From Craspedostauros australis (Eukaryota > Bacillariophyta > Bacillariophyceae > Mastogloiales > Achnanthaceae): a DNA stretch of 64,000 nt. Of the stretch, positions 34,155-44,859 are shown piece by piece. The translations under genes and the position numbers were made by a program. The notes beneath the pieces are model-generated. The model worked only from the letters and a program-made list of their open reading frames with translations. It was not told the DNA's origin and made no database searches. The DNA is taken from contig JAMXDE010000034.1 in the NCBI GenBank assembly GCA_026770025.1, positions 62,001 to 126,000 on the forward strand, in the 5' to 3' direction. Every line of letters starts with the position of its first letter. The first letter of the stretch is position 1.

Positions 34155-34799
34155 TCATGACAAACCCATGAGAACGAGAAGGATGAAGAGGACGAAGAGA
34201 CCAGCAACGGTGAGCTGCAATCTCCAGACGGACTGATCTTCCCGCAGCTGCGCCGCGCGACGCGTCTCGGCATCCAGGCTGGCGTGGGCGCTGTCGAGAT
34301 TGGTCTCCATGTCGTTGAGCAAGCGGTTGTGCAGGTTGGTCTCGTCCCCGATCATCTGCGTCTGATCCTTGAGACGTCCCATGCCGACGGCCAGCTCGTC
34401 GATCATATTGTCCTGCTGCTGCATGGCCACCTGCATGCGCGATTGTGGTGCTTGGGCGGCAGGTGCGCCTCCTGGTGCGGCGTTGTTGCCGCTGCCCGGT
34501 GGTTGGTACGACATGCTGGCTGGGTCGTTGGTCGAGTTGTTGGAATCTGTCTTCACGAAGACGGCGTCGGATGAGGATGGATTCTGGAGATGCAAGACAA
34601 GCCGGCGACGTCGTTCAAATTCGTTGAGAGACAGTGGGAGAGAGCCGAGAGAGGTTTGCAAGCGTGAGAGACCCTGAGACAAAGCCCGGTTGCGTTCCGG
34701 TGATTTCATGCTGCCAGGCAAGCCGGCAGTTCGCTGCTGGGATGCGGCCCGTGCCAAGCGAGCGTATTCATTGTCCCATGCCGCGATGCTTTCCTGCAT
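34155..34799 (-). CDS. tail-anchored Qc-type SNARE (Bet1/syntaxin-8/SYP5 like), zero-layer His
   Basis: Single exon, 214 residues. The N-terminal part is helical with a Pro/Ser/Ala-rich linker at about 80-120. The SNARE motif lies at about 125-185: MQQQDNMIDELAVGMGRLKD, then IGDETNLHNRLLNDM and SAHASLDAETRRAAQL. A C-terminal anchor follows (LTVAGLFVLFILLVLMGL). Ungapped comparison with remembered syntaxin-8 (IGNELDEQNEIIDDL), SYP51 (NEELTLQTRLIDDL) and Bet1 (IGHEVKNQNKLLAEM) puts His157 (codon CAC, 34331-34329) at the ionic zero layer, where Q-SNAREs carry Gln. Function is in membrane fusion of the endomembrane system. I cannot place the compartment. The chain is complete. Confidence 0.83.
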   Translation of the reverse strand: MQESIAAWDNEYARLARAASQQRTAGLPGSMKSPERNRALSQGLSRLQTSLGSLPLSLNEFERRRRLVLHLQNPSSSDAVFVKTDSNNSTNDPASMSYQPPGSGNNAAPGGAPAAQAPQSRMQVAMQQQDNMIDELAVGMGRLKDQTQMIGDETNLHNRLLNDMETNLDSAHASLDAETRRAAQLREDQSVWRLQLTVAGLFVLFILLVLMGLS

Positions 34800-35918
34800 C
34801 TTGCGTCCGCCTTTTGGCTATTGCTATTGCTGTGGTTGTTGTTGTTGTTGCTGTTGTTGGTGGTGGCAACAGTAGTCCTTGTGGCAACAGTAGTCCTTGT
34901 GGCAACAGTAGTCCTTGTGGTGGCTTTGCCTGATTTCCCAATGCCAATAGGACACTGATACTACTATCACACGAGGATAACAGGTGCGGTTCCTCCTTCA
35001 AGTAGAAAGAGCTGGTTGGAATCTGCGACAGCGCACGATGCGACTCGTACGTGCAGGTAGGTATGGCAAGCTGTTGATTCGGCTGTATCAATAAACGTAT
35101 GCCTTCCCTCTTGCAGTCTCAATCGCTGTACGATACTCGTATGAATGATACCTCTCCACGAGTACGAGGATAGTATTATACGAGCGTAGGCTCACACCAC
35201 CACCAACACCACCAACACCACCAACAGATGGCGAAATGGCGCAAGCGCGAACCACGACTTGATCTCCCGCTTCTGGCAACGAAATTGATCAGAGGCAAGC
35301 GGTTTCCTGTAGGAACCTGCTCTGCTTCGTTGCAATCCGTTCGGCTCTGGCGATCAACTCTGAATGAAGCAAGGCGCCGAGACTTGCTCCTGCTCTTGAC
35401 GATGTTATTCCTGTTGCTATTGCGGTTGCGCACAAGGTACGAGTATGGACATGGCAAAGCAAGAAGCAGGCAAAGACGCGACGAAAACAACGGGCGGCCA
35501 TGCACGCGAGCATCTCCTCACCTTGCTTCCTTCGTTTGTTTTTGTGTGCACAACACAGAACGTGAGGCGCTTCGCCGTGTTGTAGTGGTATCGTGTTTGT
35601 CCACGTTGCTTCTTCTTGGCGTGTGGTTTGTGCGCTGTCTTCGCAGGCGTTCTCCTCGCAGCGAAGTTGCGTCCAATGACCAAATCGATTCAACCAAGAT
35701 GAGTATACACGACTAAACGATGCATTCAATCCCACCAACACACCCTCACGAAATCCCACACACAAACAAGAAAACGAAGATCCAAACTTGTCACACAACA
35801 TGAACAACAACAAGAGGAGATGCAGGTTGTAAGCAAACAGATCAACAGATCAACAGACCAATCTTCGTGAACCTAGAAAACGTACTACTACTAGTATCAG
35901 GAGAGGCGACATCAAGAA
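34800..35918. other. divergent intergenic region with an 18-bp tandem repeat and a weak frame
   Basis: Next to the SNARE start lie a TTG run (about 34835-34860) and three exact 18-bp repeats. An open frame at 35228-35716 (+, 162 codons) encodes two hydrophobic stretches (LLLLLTMLFLLLLRL and VVVSCLSTLLLLGVWFV) between Arg-rich parts. It could be a small membrane protein but lacks family resemblance. A minus-strand frame over the same bases is equally long. Left uncalled. Confidence 0.4.
34865..34918. repeat. three exact 18-bp tandem repeats
   Basis: The unit GGCAACAGTAGTCCTTGT occurs at 34865-34882, 34883-34900 and 34901-34918 without mismatch. It lies 66 bases upstream of the SNARE start, so within its promoter or leader. 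Confidence 0.95.
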
Positions 35919-37334
35919 GTGCAGTCTTCCTCATTGCACAAGAAGAAGAGGTCGAATAGGACAAGCAAATCCATCATGGAACGCGGCACGGTCCGCAGCA
36001 CTGTCAGTAGCACTGTTGATATCGGTAGCAACAATTCTGGTGGTACTCGTGCGAGGATGAACGATGGGAATGGCGAGGGACGCTTCTTGTACGACAACGA
36101 CTGGCGGCGGAAGAAGGCCAAGAAAGCACGTGAGCTCCGCTTGGCGACGCTGGAGGCGGCCGTCAGAGTGCGAGACGAGGCGGGATTGCACGAGGTCATC
36201 ATCGGAGCCGAAGAGTGGCAGGCTCTGATCCAAGATGGCCTCACGGGCGATGAATTTGCAATATTCATGAAACGCCATGCTGCGATCTGGATAGGATTGC
36301 TTCTGATCACCAGGAATGGCGAGTATTCCCATCATCGGCGCATCGTTTCCCTTTCCCACTTCGTCTGCATCCGTTGTTTGCGCTTAAATGGCCTCACTCC
36401 GGCAGGTGTCTCAACTGTCGCACAGCTTGCCAAGCTGTACAGCTCTCTCAGCATCGATGCCGATGACAGGCAAATCACCGTCAATCGAGCCCCACGTGTC
36501 ATTCATCCGCTCCTAGATGCGATGTGCGACGGCGTGCAATTGGAGAAGCTCGATCTCATCTGCTGCAGGTCTCTGGATGACGAAACCTCCCGTTCTATTG
36601 GGCAACTCAGGTGCAAGGAGATCATGTTCTGGACGTGCTCCTTCTCGGATGTGGGGCAGACCTTCATGGAGACCCTGTCTCTGTCTTCCAATCGCGCCAT
36701 TCTGCAAAAACTCAGCTTCAACCGAACTTCCATCGCGGACATCCGCGGGTCGCGGGACAAGCAAGCGATCGCGCCCCGCATCTTCGCCAACGACTCGATG
36801 GAAAATGCTCCGGAGCAGCAAACGCAAGATTGGTTCTTTGGTGCGGTGCGTGCCTGCGAGCATCTGCGTGAACTTGTCGTCACAGGCATGTTCGATCGAT
36901 CCGCGTGGAGGCGACTGCTGCTGGGGATCCTTCAAACGCGATCCTTGACGCATGCAAGGCTGCGTCGGTCTCCTAAGCTCGGTGAGGATTCGGGAGAGGC
37001 AGAAGGAATACACGACATCGACATCGACAACGACATCATCCCACCGTTCGATAAAGCCATCATGGATGCGTTTCGGCGCAACACGTGGTTGTTGCAATTG
37101 CGTCAAAAGCAGCTGCCACCCGCAGCGCAGCAGTTTCTGCGCAACATCGAGCAGAGAAACAGCAGCGCATTGCAGGCTCGCGCATTGGTCACGGCCATCG
37201 AATCGGGGACGATCGGTGTCTCGGTCCTTGCCAGGGTTCTGTCGCAGAACTGCTGCTTGGGGCAACATCCAACGAGCGTCTACGATCTGCTCTGTCGATA
37301 CCATCACATGATCTGCCAACGTAGACAATCGTAG
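35919..37334 (+). CDS. RNI-like leucine-rich-repeat protein of the diatom type
   Basis: Single exon, 471 residues if the first ATG is used. Later in-frame Met residues at MERGTVRS or MNDGNGEG are possible starts. The N-terminus is basic and Ser/Thr-rich. About 60-110 is helical and charged (DWRRKKAKKARELRLATLEA). About 195-400 has irregular RNI-type leucine-rich repeats (QLEKLDLICCRSLDDET, ILQKLSFNRTSIADI, HLRELVVTGMFDRSAWRRLL). The end, with FLRNIEQRNSSALQARALV followed by SVLARVLSQ and SVYDLLCRYHHMI, matches in layout the C-terminal helical part common to diatom RNI-like proteins, as I remember them. No signal peptide or membrane helix, so probably cytoplasmic or nuclear. Partner unknown. 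Confidence 0.75.
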   Translation: MQSSSLHKKKRSNRTSKSIMERGTVRSTVSSTVDIGSNNSGGTRARMNDGNGEGRFLYDNDWRRKKAKKARELRLATLEAAVRVRDEAGLHEVIIGAEEWQALIQDGLTGDEFAIFMKRHAAIWIGLLLITRNGEYSHHRRIVSLSHFVCIRCLRLNGLTPAGVSTVAQLAKLYSSLSIDADDRQITVNRAPRVIHPLLDAMCDGVQLEKLDLICCRSLDDETSRSIGQLRCKEIMFWTCSFSDVGQTFMETLSLSSNRAILQKLSFNRTSIADIRGSRDKQAIAPRIFANDSMENAPEQQTQDWFFGAVRACEHLRELVVTGMFDRSAWRRLLLGILQTRSLTHARLRRSPKLGEDSGEAEGIHDIDIDNDIIPPFDKAIMDAFRRNTWLLQLRQKQLPPAAQQFLRNIEQRNSSALQARALVTAIESGTIGVSVLARVLSQNCCLGQHPTSVYDLLCRYHHMICQRRQS

Positions 37335-38007
37335 ATTGTTCGTACGGTGCCTCGTGGGATGTAAAGGACGCAAACACTGCGTTGGATGGATACTACTCAT
37401 ACCGTACAAGCGCAAGTACCACCATGAATAGAAGAAATGCATCCCTCTTTGGAGCTTGTTTCACGTGCAATATTGGTATGCCTGTCCTGCAACCATTATG
37501 GTCGTGTTTTGGAATAATAGAGAGTGATCGCTTGTGACTATACTGACTTCCAGGGTACAAGATAACCTGATACGGATATTTTTCGGAAGGGGAACAAAGG
37601 GCCACTTTGGGACTCCTATTTCACACGCCATGTATCTCCAACAGTCCCACAGTAAGATATTATATAACATTATACATCATAACACCACCACCATCGTCTA
37701 TTATTCTACAATATAGCAGAGTATCTGTGCGCGGAACTTGCCAACAGCCACGGCACTGAGTTACTACAAGCAGGACTCTGTCACGAATCAGTCCTGTGCA
37801 GCTTCAGTACTCGAGACTCAACAGAAACTGTGACATGACTCAAGGGAGCTGATTGCGAAACCCTCTTTGAGGACACTTTTTGACTACACGCGGATTCGAG
37901 TCGCAAGCAGAATGTCTGAAGGACATGACAACCAAGACTAATTTAATCGCAATCGTGACAATCGCTGTTCGTCAGTCCGTCAACAATTCTGTCCGACTTC
38001 TCCTGTC
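37335..38007. other. intergenic, ends at the transposon insertion site
   Basis: A/T-rich patches (GATATTATATAACATTATAC near 37655) follow the RNI-like gene. No gene is seen. The right end abuts the CAG target duplication of the first transposon. Confidence 0.5.
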
Positions 38008-38010
38008 CAG

Positions 38011-38036
38011 GGAGCCATCGTAAAAGTTACAAAATA
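38011..38036 (+). repeat. left terminal inverted repeat, element 1
   Basis: Pairs with 44290-44315 (reverse complement), 23 of 26 identical. The outermost bases are GGAG. Confidence 0.88.
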
Positions 38037-38233
38037 AAACGTTTTGTATTTAGGTCACGAATTATCAACGTTTCGTTACAGTCGAGTAAATCGACAACGG
38101 CAATCCCTTTGGTGGTCGGATGGTGACTGTGGCAAGTCAGGTTTGTTGTGTTCGTTCCTGTTGCTACTATCGGTGTTGGCTTATTCTAGTAGCGCACTGA
38201 CTTGGTTCTGTTTGTTTGTGGGTGTTGTTGTTG

Positions 38234-38366
<133 letters not shown>

Positions 38367-38458
38367 GGTTGGTTCTCATTTGTTGCCCATTGTGCGCTTT
38401 TCACTGCCTGATGTGTTGTTGAGCGAGCATCCTCTTGCAACATGAACTTGGTTGGGGC

Positions 38459-40626
38459 TCATGTATGCACTGTTGATGCAAGTCCATCCTCAGAGACAGC
38501 AGCTGAATGACCTCCTGTTGTGACAGAGATTGGAATGCCATCCATTCGTTGGTGTACGGAATCGTTTCGGCTCAGCACATTGTCATTCTCGCGACGATGG
38601 ACAAACCCTGCAGTGGGGGCTTGTGGCATGTCCGAGATCGAGAAGGTGGTGTTATCAATGTTGGTTGCTGCTGCGCGCTGCTGCTCCACCATGCGAGCAT
38701 ACTCGGCCTTCTCCTCCTCAAGATCTCTCATTTTCTCCACGAGACGAGCATTGTGAGCTTGCGCAGCACAGACCTGCGCTTCTGCCTTGGATGAAGCTCT
38801 CTGTTGCGCCAATTTTGTGCGAGCATTTGCCTGCTCAATGAGCGCTCGGGCTTCCTGCTCTGGCTGGCGACAACAGGCTTCCTCCTGTTGTGCATGAGCC
38901 TCTGCCGCTTGGCTGCATGCTCCCTCCTCCTTGTTCTTGTGGCGCCCAATAGAGCACAGTGCGAAGTTTGCAGCTCCTGGCATGTTGCCAAAATGGCTTG
39001 CTGCTCCTTGCTGTCCTCAACCAAACCCTTGTTGATGTGGCTGAGTTGGGGTTGCAAATGGCTGTGTGCCAAACCCAGCAGCAGCGAATCCATGCCTGTT
39101 GGCAGCGACACCATGGTGTCCTGAGAATGCTGGGGCTCCTGGTGATGGAGAGAAGACGCTGGGCGCAAACCAGTTGTGGCTGCGTTGTGTAGTTCCAAAC
39201 GGTGCTCCACCAAATGTGTTGTTTGGCTCCATCCCCTCGTTAGTACGTGAGATGGCGTGGCCAAGTGGAATCGCCGCCTTCTGCTGCCGCTCAAAACAGA
39301 ATGCCGCAATGGTGAATGACCCAAGACTGTTGTAGATGATGTGGTACTGTGCAGACATTGGCATCTTCATCACAGCATGCCAGAAGTTGTTGTCTATCTG
39401 GAAGTCAACACTTACCCTGCGCATGACTGCAAGTTCACTGTTCTCATCGGCTTGCAACTGTGCTATTGAGCAAAGTGCTTCTTGTCCCTGACAAAGGCCA
39501 ACGGAAATTGAGGACAATCCGTGAATGGCCCATAAATGCTGCTTGCAGAGCAATAAATCACTGGCAGCTTGTATGCCAGTTTAATGCTCCACCTGTCATC
39601 CTTGCTGGAGGAGCAAATAGATTCTGGGTTGACAGGAGGCTCGAGCACAAAGAAGATGTGGACTCCATGATGGTTGCAGATCAGAATGCCTCCCAACACT
39701 GGATCCAGCGCATTCTCTTGAAACGATCCTTGCTTGACCATGTTGGCGCTCGAAGTTGTCACGATTTCCTCGTTTCCTTTCACATGGTTGATGTTGAGGC
39801 TGCGCATTGCTTCTTCAATGTTGTTGTTGTTGTTGCGGATAGGCGTTGTGCTCTTTGGTGTGGTGTTTGGTGTGAACTTCGTGGTTTTGGGCACTGTGGT
39901 ACAATGAGGCATGATGAATGGTGAAGTGGCAAGGCTGAGATTGTCGTCAATGAAGTTGGGTGACAGTTGATCCATGGAAGCTCCGTCCAATTTGGAGCCA
40001 GCAAATGAGAAGCTATTGCCAGTGCTGTTGCTGATGTCGTTGGTACCGCTGGCTCGGTTGGAGTGTGGTGCACTTACAACTGTTGGTGAATTAGAAAGCT
40101 TCTCCTCATCGTCACAGCTGGCATTGTCCTCATCTTTGTTGTTGGGTTCAAAATCCTTGTCATTCGTGTCATCGCTGTTGTTGTGGCCTGATGGGTGGTA
40201 CCAGAGAGTGTCTTGACGTTCTTTCGGCAAATCGCTGTAATTTTCAGGCATGCTCAGCCACACTTGGCACGAAACTTGAGTCCAAACCCTGAAAGCAAAA
40301 AGAGGATATGAGTGGTTGTGGTGAGCAACACAAAGCCAACATCAAACCACCATCAGATGCTCTCAGTCAATGCATACCTTTGCCAGTTTGCAGGAACTTC
40401 TGCAAGGCTTGTGACAGCTTCTGGAGTTGCGTTGGAGGTTCTGCTTCATGTACTTAGCTTGCCAATCGGTGTGCATTTCCCAGAAATGGTTGAGTCCTTC
40501 GACGGAGGGATGGAAGTGTGGAGGTGTTTCGCTGAAGTCTTTGATTGTGTACGTTGCGTGGTTGCCTGTTGCTGACCAGCAGCCATCGTCATTTCGATTT
40601 TGTGGCATCGTGCATGATTTGTGCAC
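38459..40626 (-). pseudogene. decayed transposon accessory gene, element 1
   Basis: Fragments on the minus strand. The first piece (40626-40363) contains FWEMHTDWQAKYMKQNLQRN, which lines up with VWKENPDLAFLSRRNFARN at the start of the accessory protein of element 2 (W at the start, Q/R-N-L/F-x-R-N at the end). After an apparent intron comes an Asn/Ser/Thr-rich part (40263-39463), then VSVDFQIDNNFWHAVMKMPM, then Gly/Phe/Pro-rich and coiled-coil stretches (38983-38459, for example ARLVEKMRDLEEEKAEYARM). The frame changes near 39500-39470 and is interrupted by an in-frame stop near 39017, so it is broken. Homology beyond the N-terminal motif is not certain. Confidence 0.55.
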
Positions 40627-42508
40627 ACATGACGATCCGCATCGATTCTACAACAACAGCATGAGTTGGGAGGAAAATAGATGGATTGAAACGAGCAATC
40701 CAAGAGTGTTATGCTTGCAAGTCAGGGTCAGCACATTCACAAGTTCTATCGAGCGAGCGCACCTCTGATGTGCAGAGAAGGCAAAGTCACCCAAAGCCAC
40801 AAACGACGAATCGCTACGACTTGTTTGTACTACAACTAACAGCAAGGTTTGTAACACTATGATCTGGAGCACTCAAGTATTCAAACAGGCTCATCGTGGA
40901 ACATCATCGCACTATTCATCTCTCGCCATTTGCAGTTCGAGGAGGAGGACACTCGTTTTGTGGCGCTGTTGTGCTCATTTCGTGATTGAGTTTTGTTTGT
41001 GAGAAGCTGCGCGGCCGCGGTTGTTGTTCAGTTTTTTGGTTTGCGGAACGGACACAAATCATGTTGATGTGATCACGTGTTATCGGTGACGACAACTCGA
41101 ATTCTTGTGACGTCGTCGTGCCAAAATCGTCCGACAGGACGCATTTTTTGTCCGACAAAGCAAACCTTCAAGTCGTGTCGTATTATCAACGAAACGTGAA
41201 CGCAAGCCGGTTCTCGGTAGAACTCCAGTAGGAACTGTTCGTAGGATCTTCCCTCAGAGAGGTTTTGTTCCCCAAATAACGACAAAACAAAACACAACTC
41301 GCCAAACACCGTTTCAAACAGAAATGGGAGGAAGGCCCAGTGCGATTCTTGTCTGTCGTCAATTTATTTTGCGATGTCGTCACTGTATTTTGATTTGTCG
41401 TATCGGACGGCAGGGATTGTCGTTGTGACAATGGTTTCCGTTTGATGGAACGAATCCAACTGTTTGATGCTGGCCATTGCAGTCCCGCCTCGCGCTCTGT
41501 TCACATGGTGCTGTGTGCGCGTGACGGTGCTGGATGCGAGATTTGCGTGGTTCTGATTCGTGCACGCTGTGTTTCCTGCCAGACGTGTCAACCCAGCGTT
41601 CGATTTTCGTGGCGGAGCAACTTCCCGCCAAAAGCCGCACAGAGGAATGAACCAACAGCAACGCCTGTGCGGGTTGAATTGCGATCGGCACCTCTCGAGT
41701 ATCACAGCACATCACATCGACCATCAAACGTGGCCCCCTGCTTCTCGTCTCTGCACCACGACGCCTGGAATCCACGCAAGAGGCACTCAACACAACAAAC
41801 AACGCAAGCCTGCTTGGCGTGGCATTTTGTCGCCAGATACGATCCTGACAAGTTGCGGTTGGTGTTTTGCCTGACAGTGCGGTTTGTTATCGAATGGTGT
41901 TGGTTGCGAGACATGCGTATGATACAAACTTGGTGAGGAGTAGTACATCATCCTGTACTGATGGTGAAGACGAGCTTGGCACGGTTTGCATGTACTGTTT
42001 ACTCTGCCATCATTGTCTCTTCGTTCTACTCTTGTTCGTCCAAGAAGTCCGTCATTGTGATCTGTGCTCAAGAGGATCATGGTCCGCACAACTGAATACC
42101 TAGTGTATTCACTGCCGTGACAGTGTTGTACGCAATGGCTCGTCATCGCTCATCAAGCTTCGTGTGGAGTATTGCAATTGCATACCATGTCGCCTGCAAT
42201 ATTGCATGGAACAGAAACCATAAATGCAGCATGTCCGGTATCAACCGACTCGATGAGTTGGCTCACACAACCTCCATGTGATCAATCGCGCTATCAAGAT
42301 GTTTGGAGCGAACAATGAAATGAATACCGCGATGTGGAGCATACTACTTGCACTTGCAGTGGCTCCTATTAGAGCACATCTGAATAGAATAGAGACAAGG
42401 TGTGATACCATGTGAACTTGGTTGCTCTCAGCTGATACTGTGCTACTGATGGAACAGATCGAGCCCATCTTTGCCGTTGCTATGAGCAGGTGAATGGTGA
42501 ATGATGTC

Positions 42509-43582
42509 TCAGTATGTGACATGGAATGGCTGATTGCCTGCATCGATCTGAATCTGAGTGATTGTGGCAATGGCCTTGAGCGTATACTTGTGTAGGTTGC
42601 AATCATGGAGGAAGCTCTTCTCAAGGATCTTCCGGTTCTTGAACCTGCCAATAATGGTCTTGTGTCGTGCTCTTGCAATGCCCTTGGCCCTCTTCTCTGC
42701 CATGGAGACGAAGTTGCCAGATGTTCTGATGCATTCATCGCCGCGATATCTGCGATCATCCTTGATCATCTTGCCATCGTCAAAGTAATTCTTGAGACCT
42801 AATTGAAAGATCTTGAGGTATAGATGAGACCCACAAGGGAAGGACCCATTGATCCAAACAATGCCGCCACGTTGGATGGAGATCCCAACTTCATATTGCA
42901 ACCAGGCCCACAGAATTTGTGGGAGTACCACTTCTTGTTGAATGAGGTTGGCCCTGCGATCTGGAAACCTGTGCCATCCACCGTAACCTTGCATGAGAGG
43001 TCAACTTGGCCAAGGTTACAGTGCTCCCACACAACCTGAAAAGGAATATGCACAATGAGTGTGAGTGTGCTCATTTGGAATCGAGCAATTGCACATTGTC
43101 ACAGCAAAGTAGACTCAGGCAGACTTCATGTGAACTTACCACAGTGTAGAGCTTCGAAACAATCTGCTTGATGACTTGCCATATGTATCTCTTCAGCATC
43201 CAATCTGCCACTCCAAGGAAAAACAAGCCATGTGCACAGTGGGATAGTGATGCAAATAGTACAGTATCCACAACAGATGCTTGGGCTTGAACAGAGCAGC
43301 AAAGTTGCAGTGCTCCCAGATGCAAAGGCACAAGTGTGGATTCACACCGAATGTGGATGTGAAGCTCTCTCCAAACTGTGACTGCGCAAAAGGGTGGTTG
43401 CCATTTCTGACTTTCAGAGAGATGTTCATCAGAAACTGACCAAAGATCACAAGTTGCCAACATTCACATTGACGGAGTCGAAACAAGATGTCATGCTTGT
43501 GTTGATGTGTGATGAGAATTGCGATGGCTTTTGTTTGATCAAATTTCAGAACGTATCCGCTTGATGATGATGTTGGGTGCAT
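42509..43582 (-). pseudogene. decayed DDE transposase, element 1
   Basis: Minus-strand fragments align along the transposase of element 2. FGVNPHLCLCIWEHCNFAAL with FKPKHLLW corresponds to FGTHPDIVHILWNELCHARA with AKPKHLLW. VDGTGFQIAGPTSFNKKWYS corresponds to VDGTDMRITEPKPFSHKWYS. GGIVWINGSFPCG corresponds to GEIVWANGPFPCG. At least two frame changes separate the pieces (near 43200 and near 42950). The Asn-Asp pair after FPCG is replaced by Leu-Tyr, and the Glu in RHETVNRR is Lys (RHKTIIGR), so key acidic positions are lost. An intron seems to sit at the same place as in element 2, after the helical region. Confidence 0.75.
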
Positions 43583-44289
43583 GTTTTTGTCTGTGGTTGT
43601 TGTTTCAGTGCCAGGATGGCATCATGGAGATCTTTTGTGGCTGCCAACCTCAGTTAGCTGGATTGTATCAATGCACAAATGAGGAGAGGGAGATCAATGG
43701 CATGGGAATCAACATGGAATGCAGATTGAGGAACCCACATTTGATCCAATTGCTACATAATGCATCACAACAGCAAAGACTGACACCACTCATCCTTGAT
43801 GTGCTTGTCATGATGAGCAGTGGGATGATAGCAATGACACTCGAATCAAGGATTGTTAATGGCAGCGATGGTCAGAGGAGCAAACCTACCAAGAGGAGTC
43901 AAATATTCCATCAGCTTGCTTGGAGTAGTTTCATCTTGTGAAAGACATGTGAGTTTTCATTAGTGGGATGTGATGTGATGGGATGTGTGGCAACTGGTTG
44001 TTGATCACGACTTGATGTAGGGGACGGAACACACCACACCGGCGCGCCAGCATTGTTGAATTGAAGAAATATAGCCAAATTAGAACCTTCTGAGGAGGAA
44101 TATTCAAAGTAGCCATCTCACTTGTTCTTGATGTTCGAGCAGATTGTTGGTGTTGAGGCGGATTGTGTTGTAGTTTGGCCGAGTGGGTCGATTGTATTCG
44201 TGTTGATTTAGTCGAAGTGGTCGTTGTGTCCTCAGCTCTTCTGTGCTCTTGTTATGGGACCCGTGATGTCAGCAAAAAGCAAATTATAG

Positions 44290-44315
44290 TTTTTTGTGAC
44301 TTTTACGATGACTCC
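44290..44315 (-). repeat. right terminal inverted repeat, element 1
   Basis: Reverse complement starts GGAGTCATCGTAAAAGTCAC and matches 38011-38036 with three mismatches. It is followed by the CAG duplication at 44316-44318. Confidence 0.88.
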
Positions 44316-44318
44316 CAG

Positions 44319-44859
44319 AAGGTTACGGGAAAACCTGGAGCATTCTGGAGTTATCGTGGGTGCGTCGAACACGATCCGCGGCTGAAGATGCGTCGTGGAT
44401 GCTCAAACACGTCTCCATCGACCACAAACCGCAGCAGCATACTATTCGTACTCATACTACTACTCGTGCCCTCCGACACTTGCCTGACCTCGCCCACTTG
44501 GCCAATCCATCATCTATCATTATATTTCCCATCGAGGGTCTCCCTTGCGTTGTCTCGTCTTCTGTTTTGTTGTCTCGCCCTTCGAGAGCGAAGAATCGAA
44601 ACCCGAGGCATCCGCAGCCCGCAAGCGCAGTACCAGCAGCGACGGTCCTGCCTTTCTCTCTCCCTCTCTCAGCAGTGCCATCCGCATTCGCAGCTCGTAT
44701 CAGTACAGCACTCCCACATCGACTTCGACAGCGATTCTGGTGAGACATCAGTCTTTGCAGGACGCAACGTTGATACCAACACCCACAGACCCAGCCATCA
44801 AGCACGCAGCCAACCCGCCGATCAGCAGCAACAGAAACAAGCACACCCAACCACGAACG
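44319..44859. other. short 5' flank of the Crinkler-like gene
   Basis: The coding frame stays open upstream to 44545, but the translated part is Ser/Thr/Arg-rich and reads like leader. C/A-rich sequence immediately precedes the ATG at 44860. No separate gene. Confidence 0.5.
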
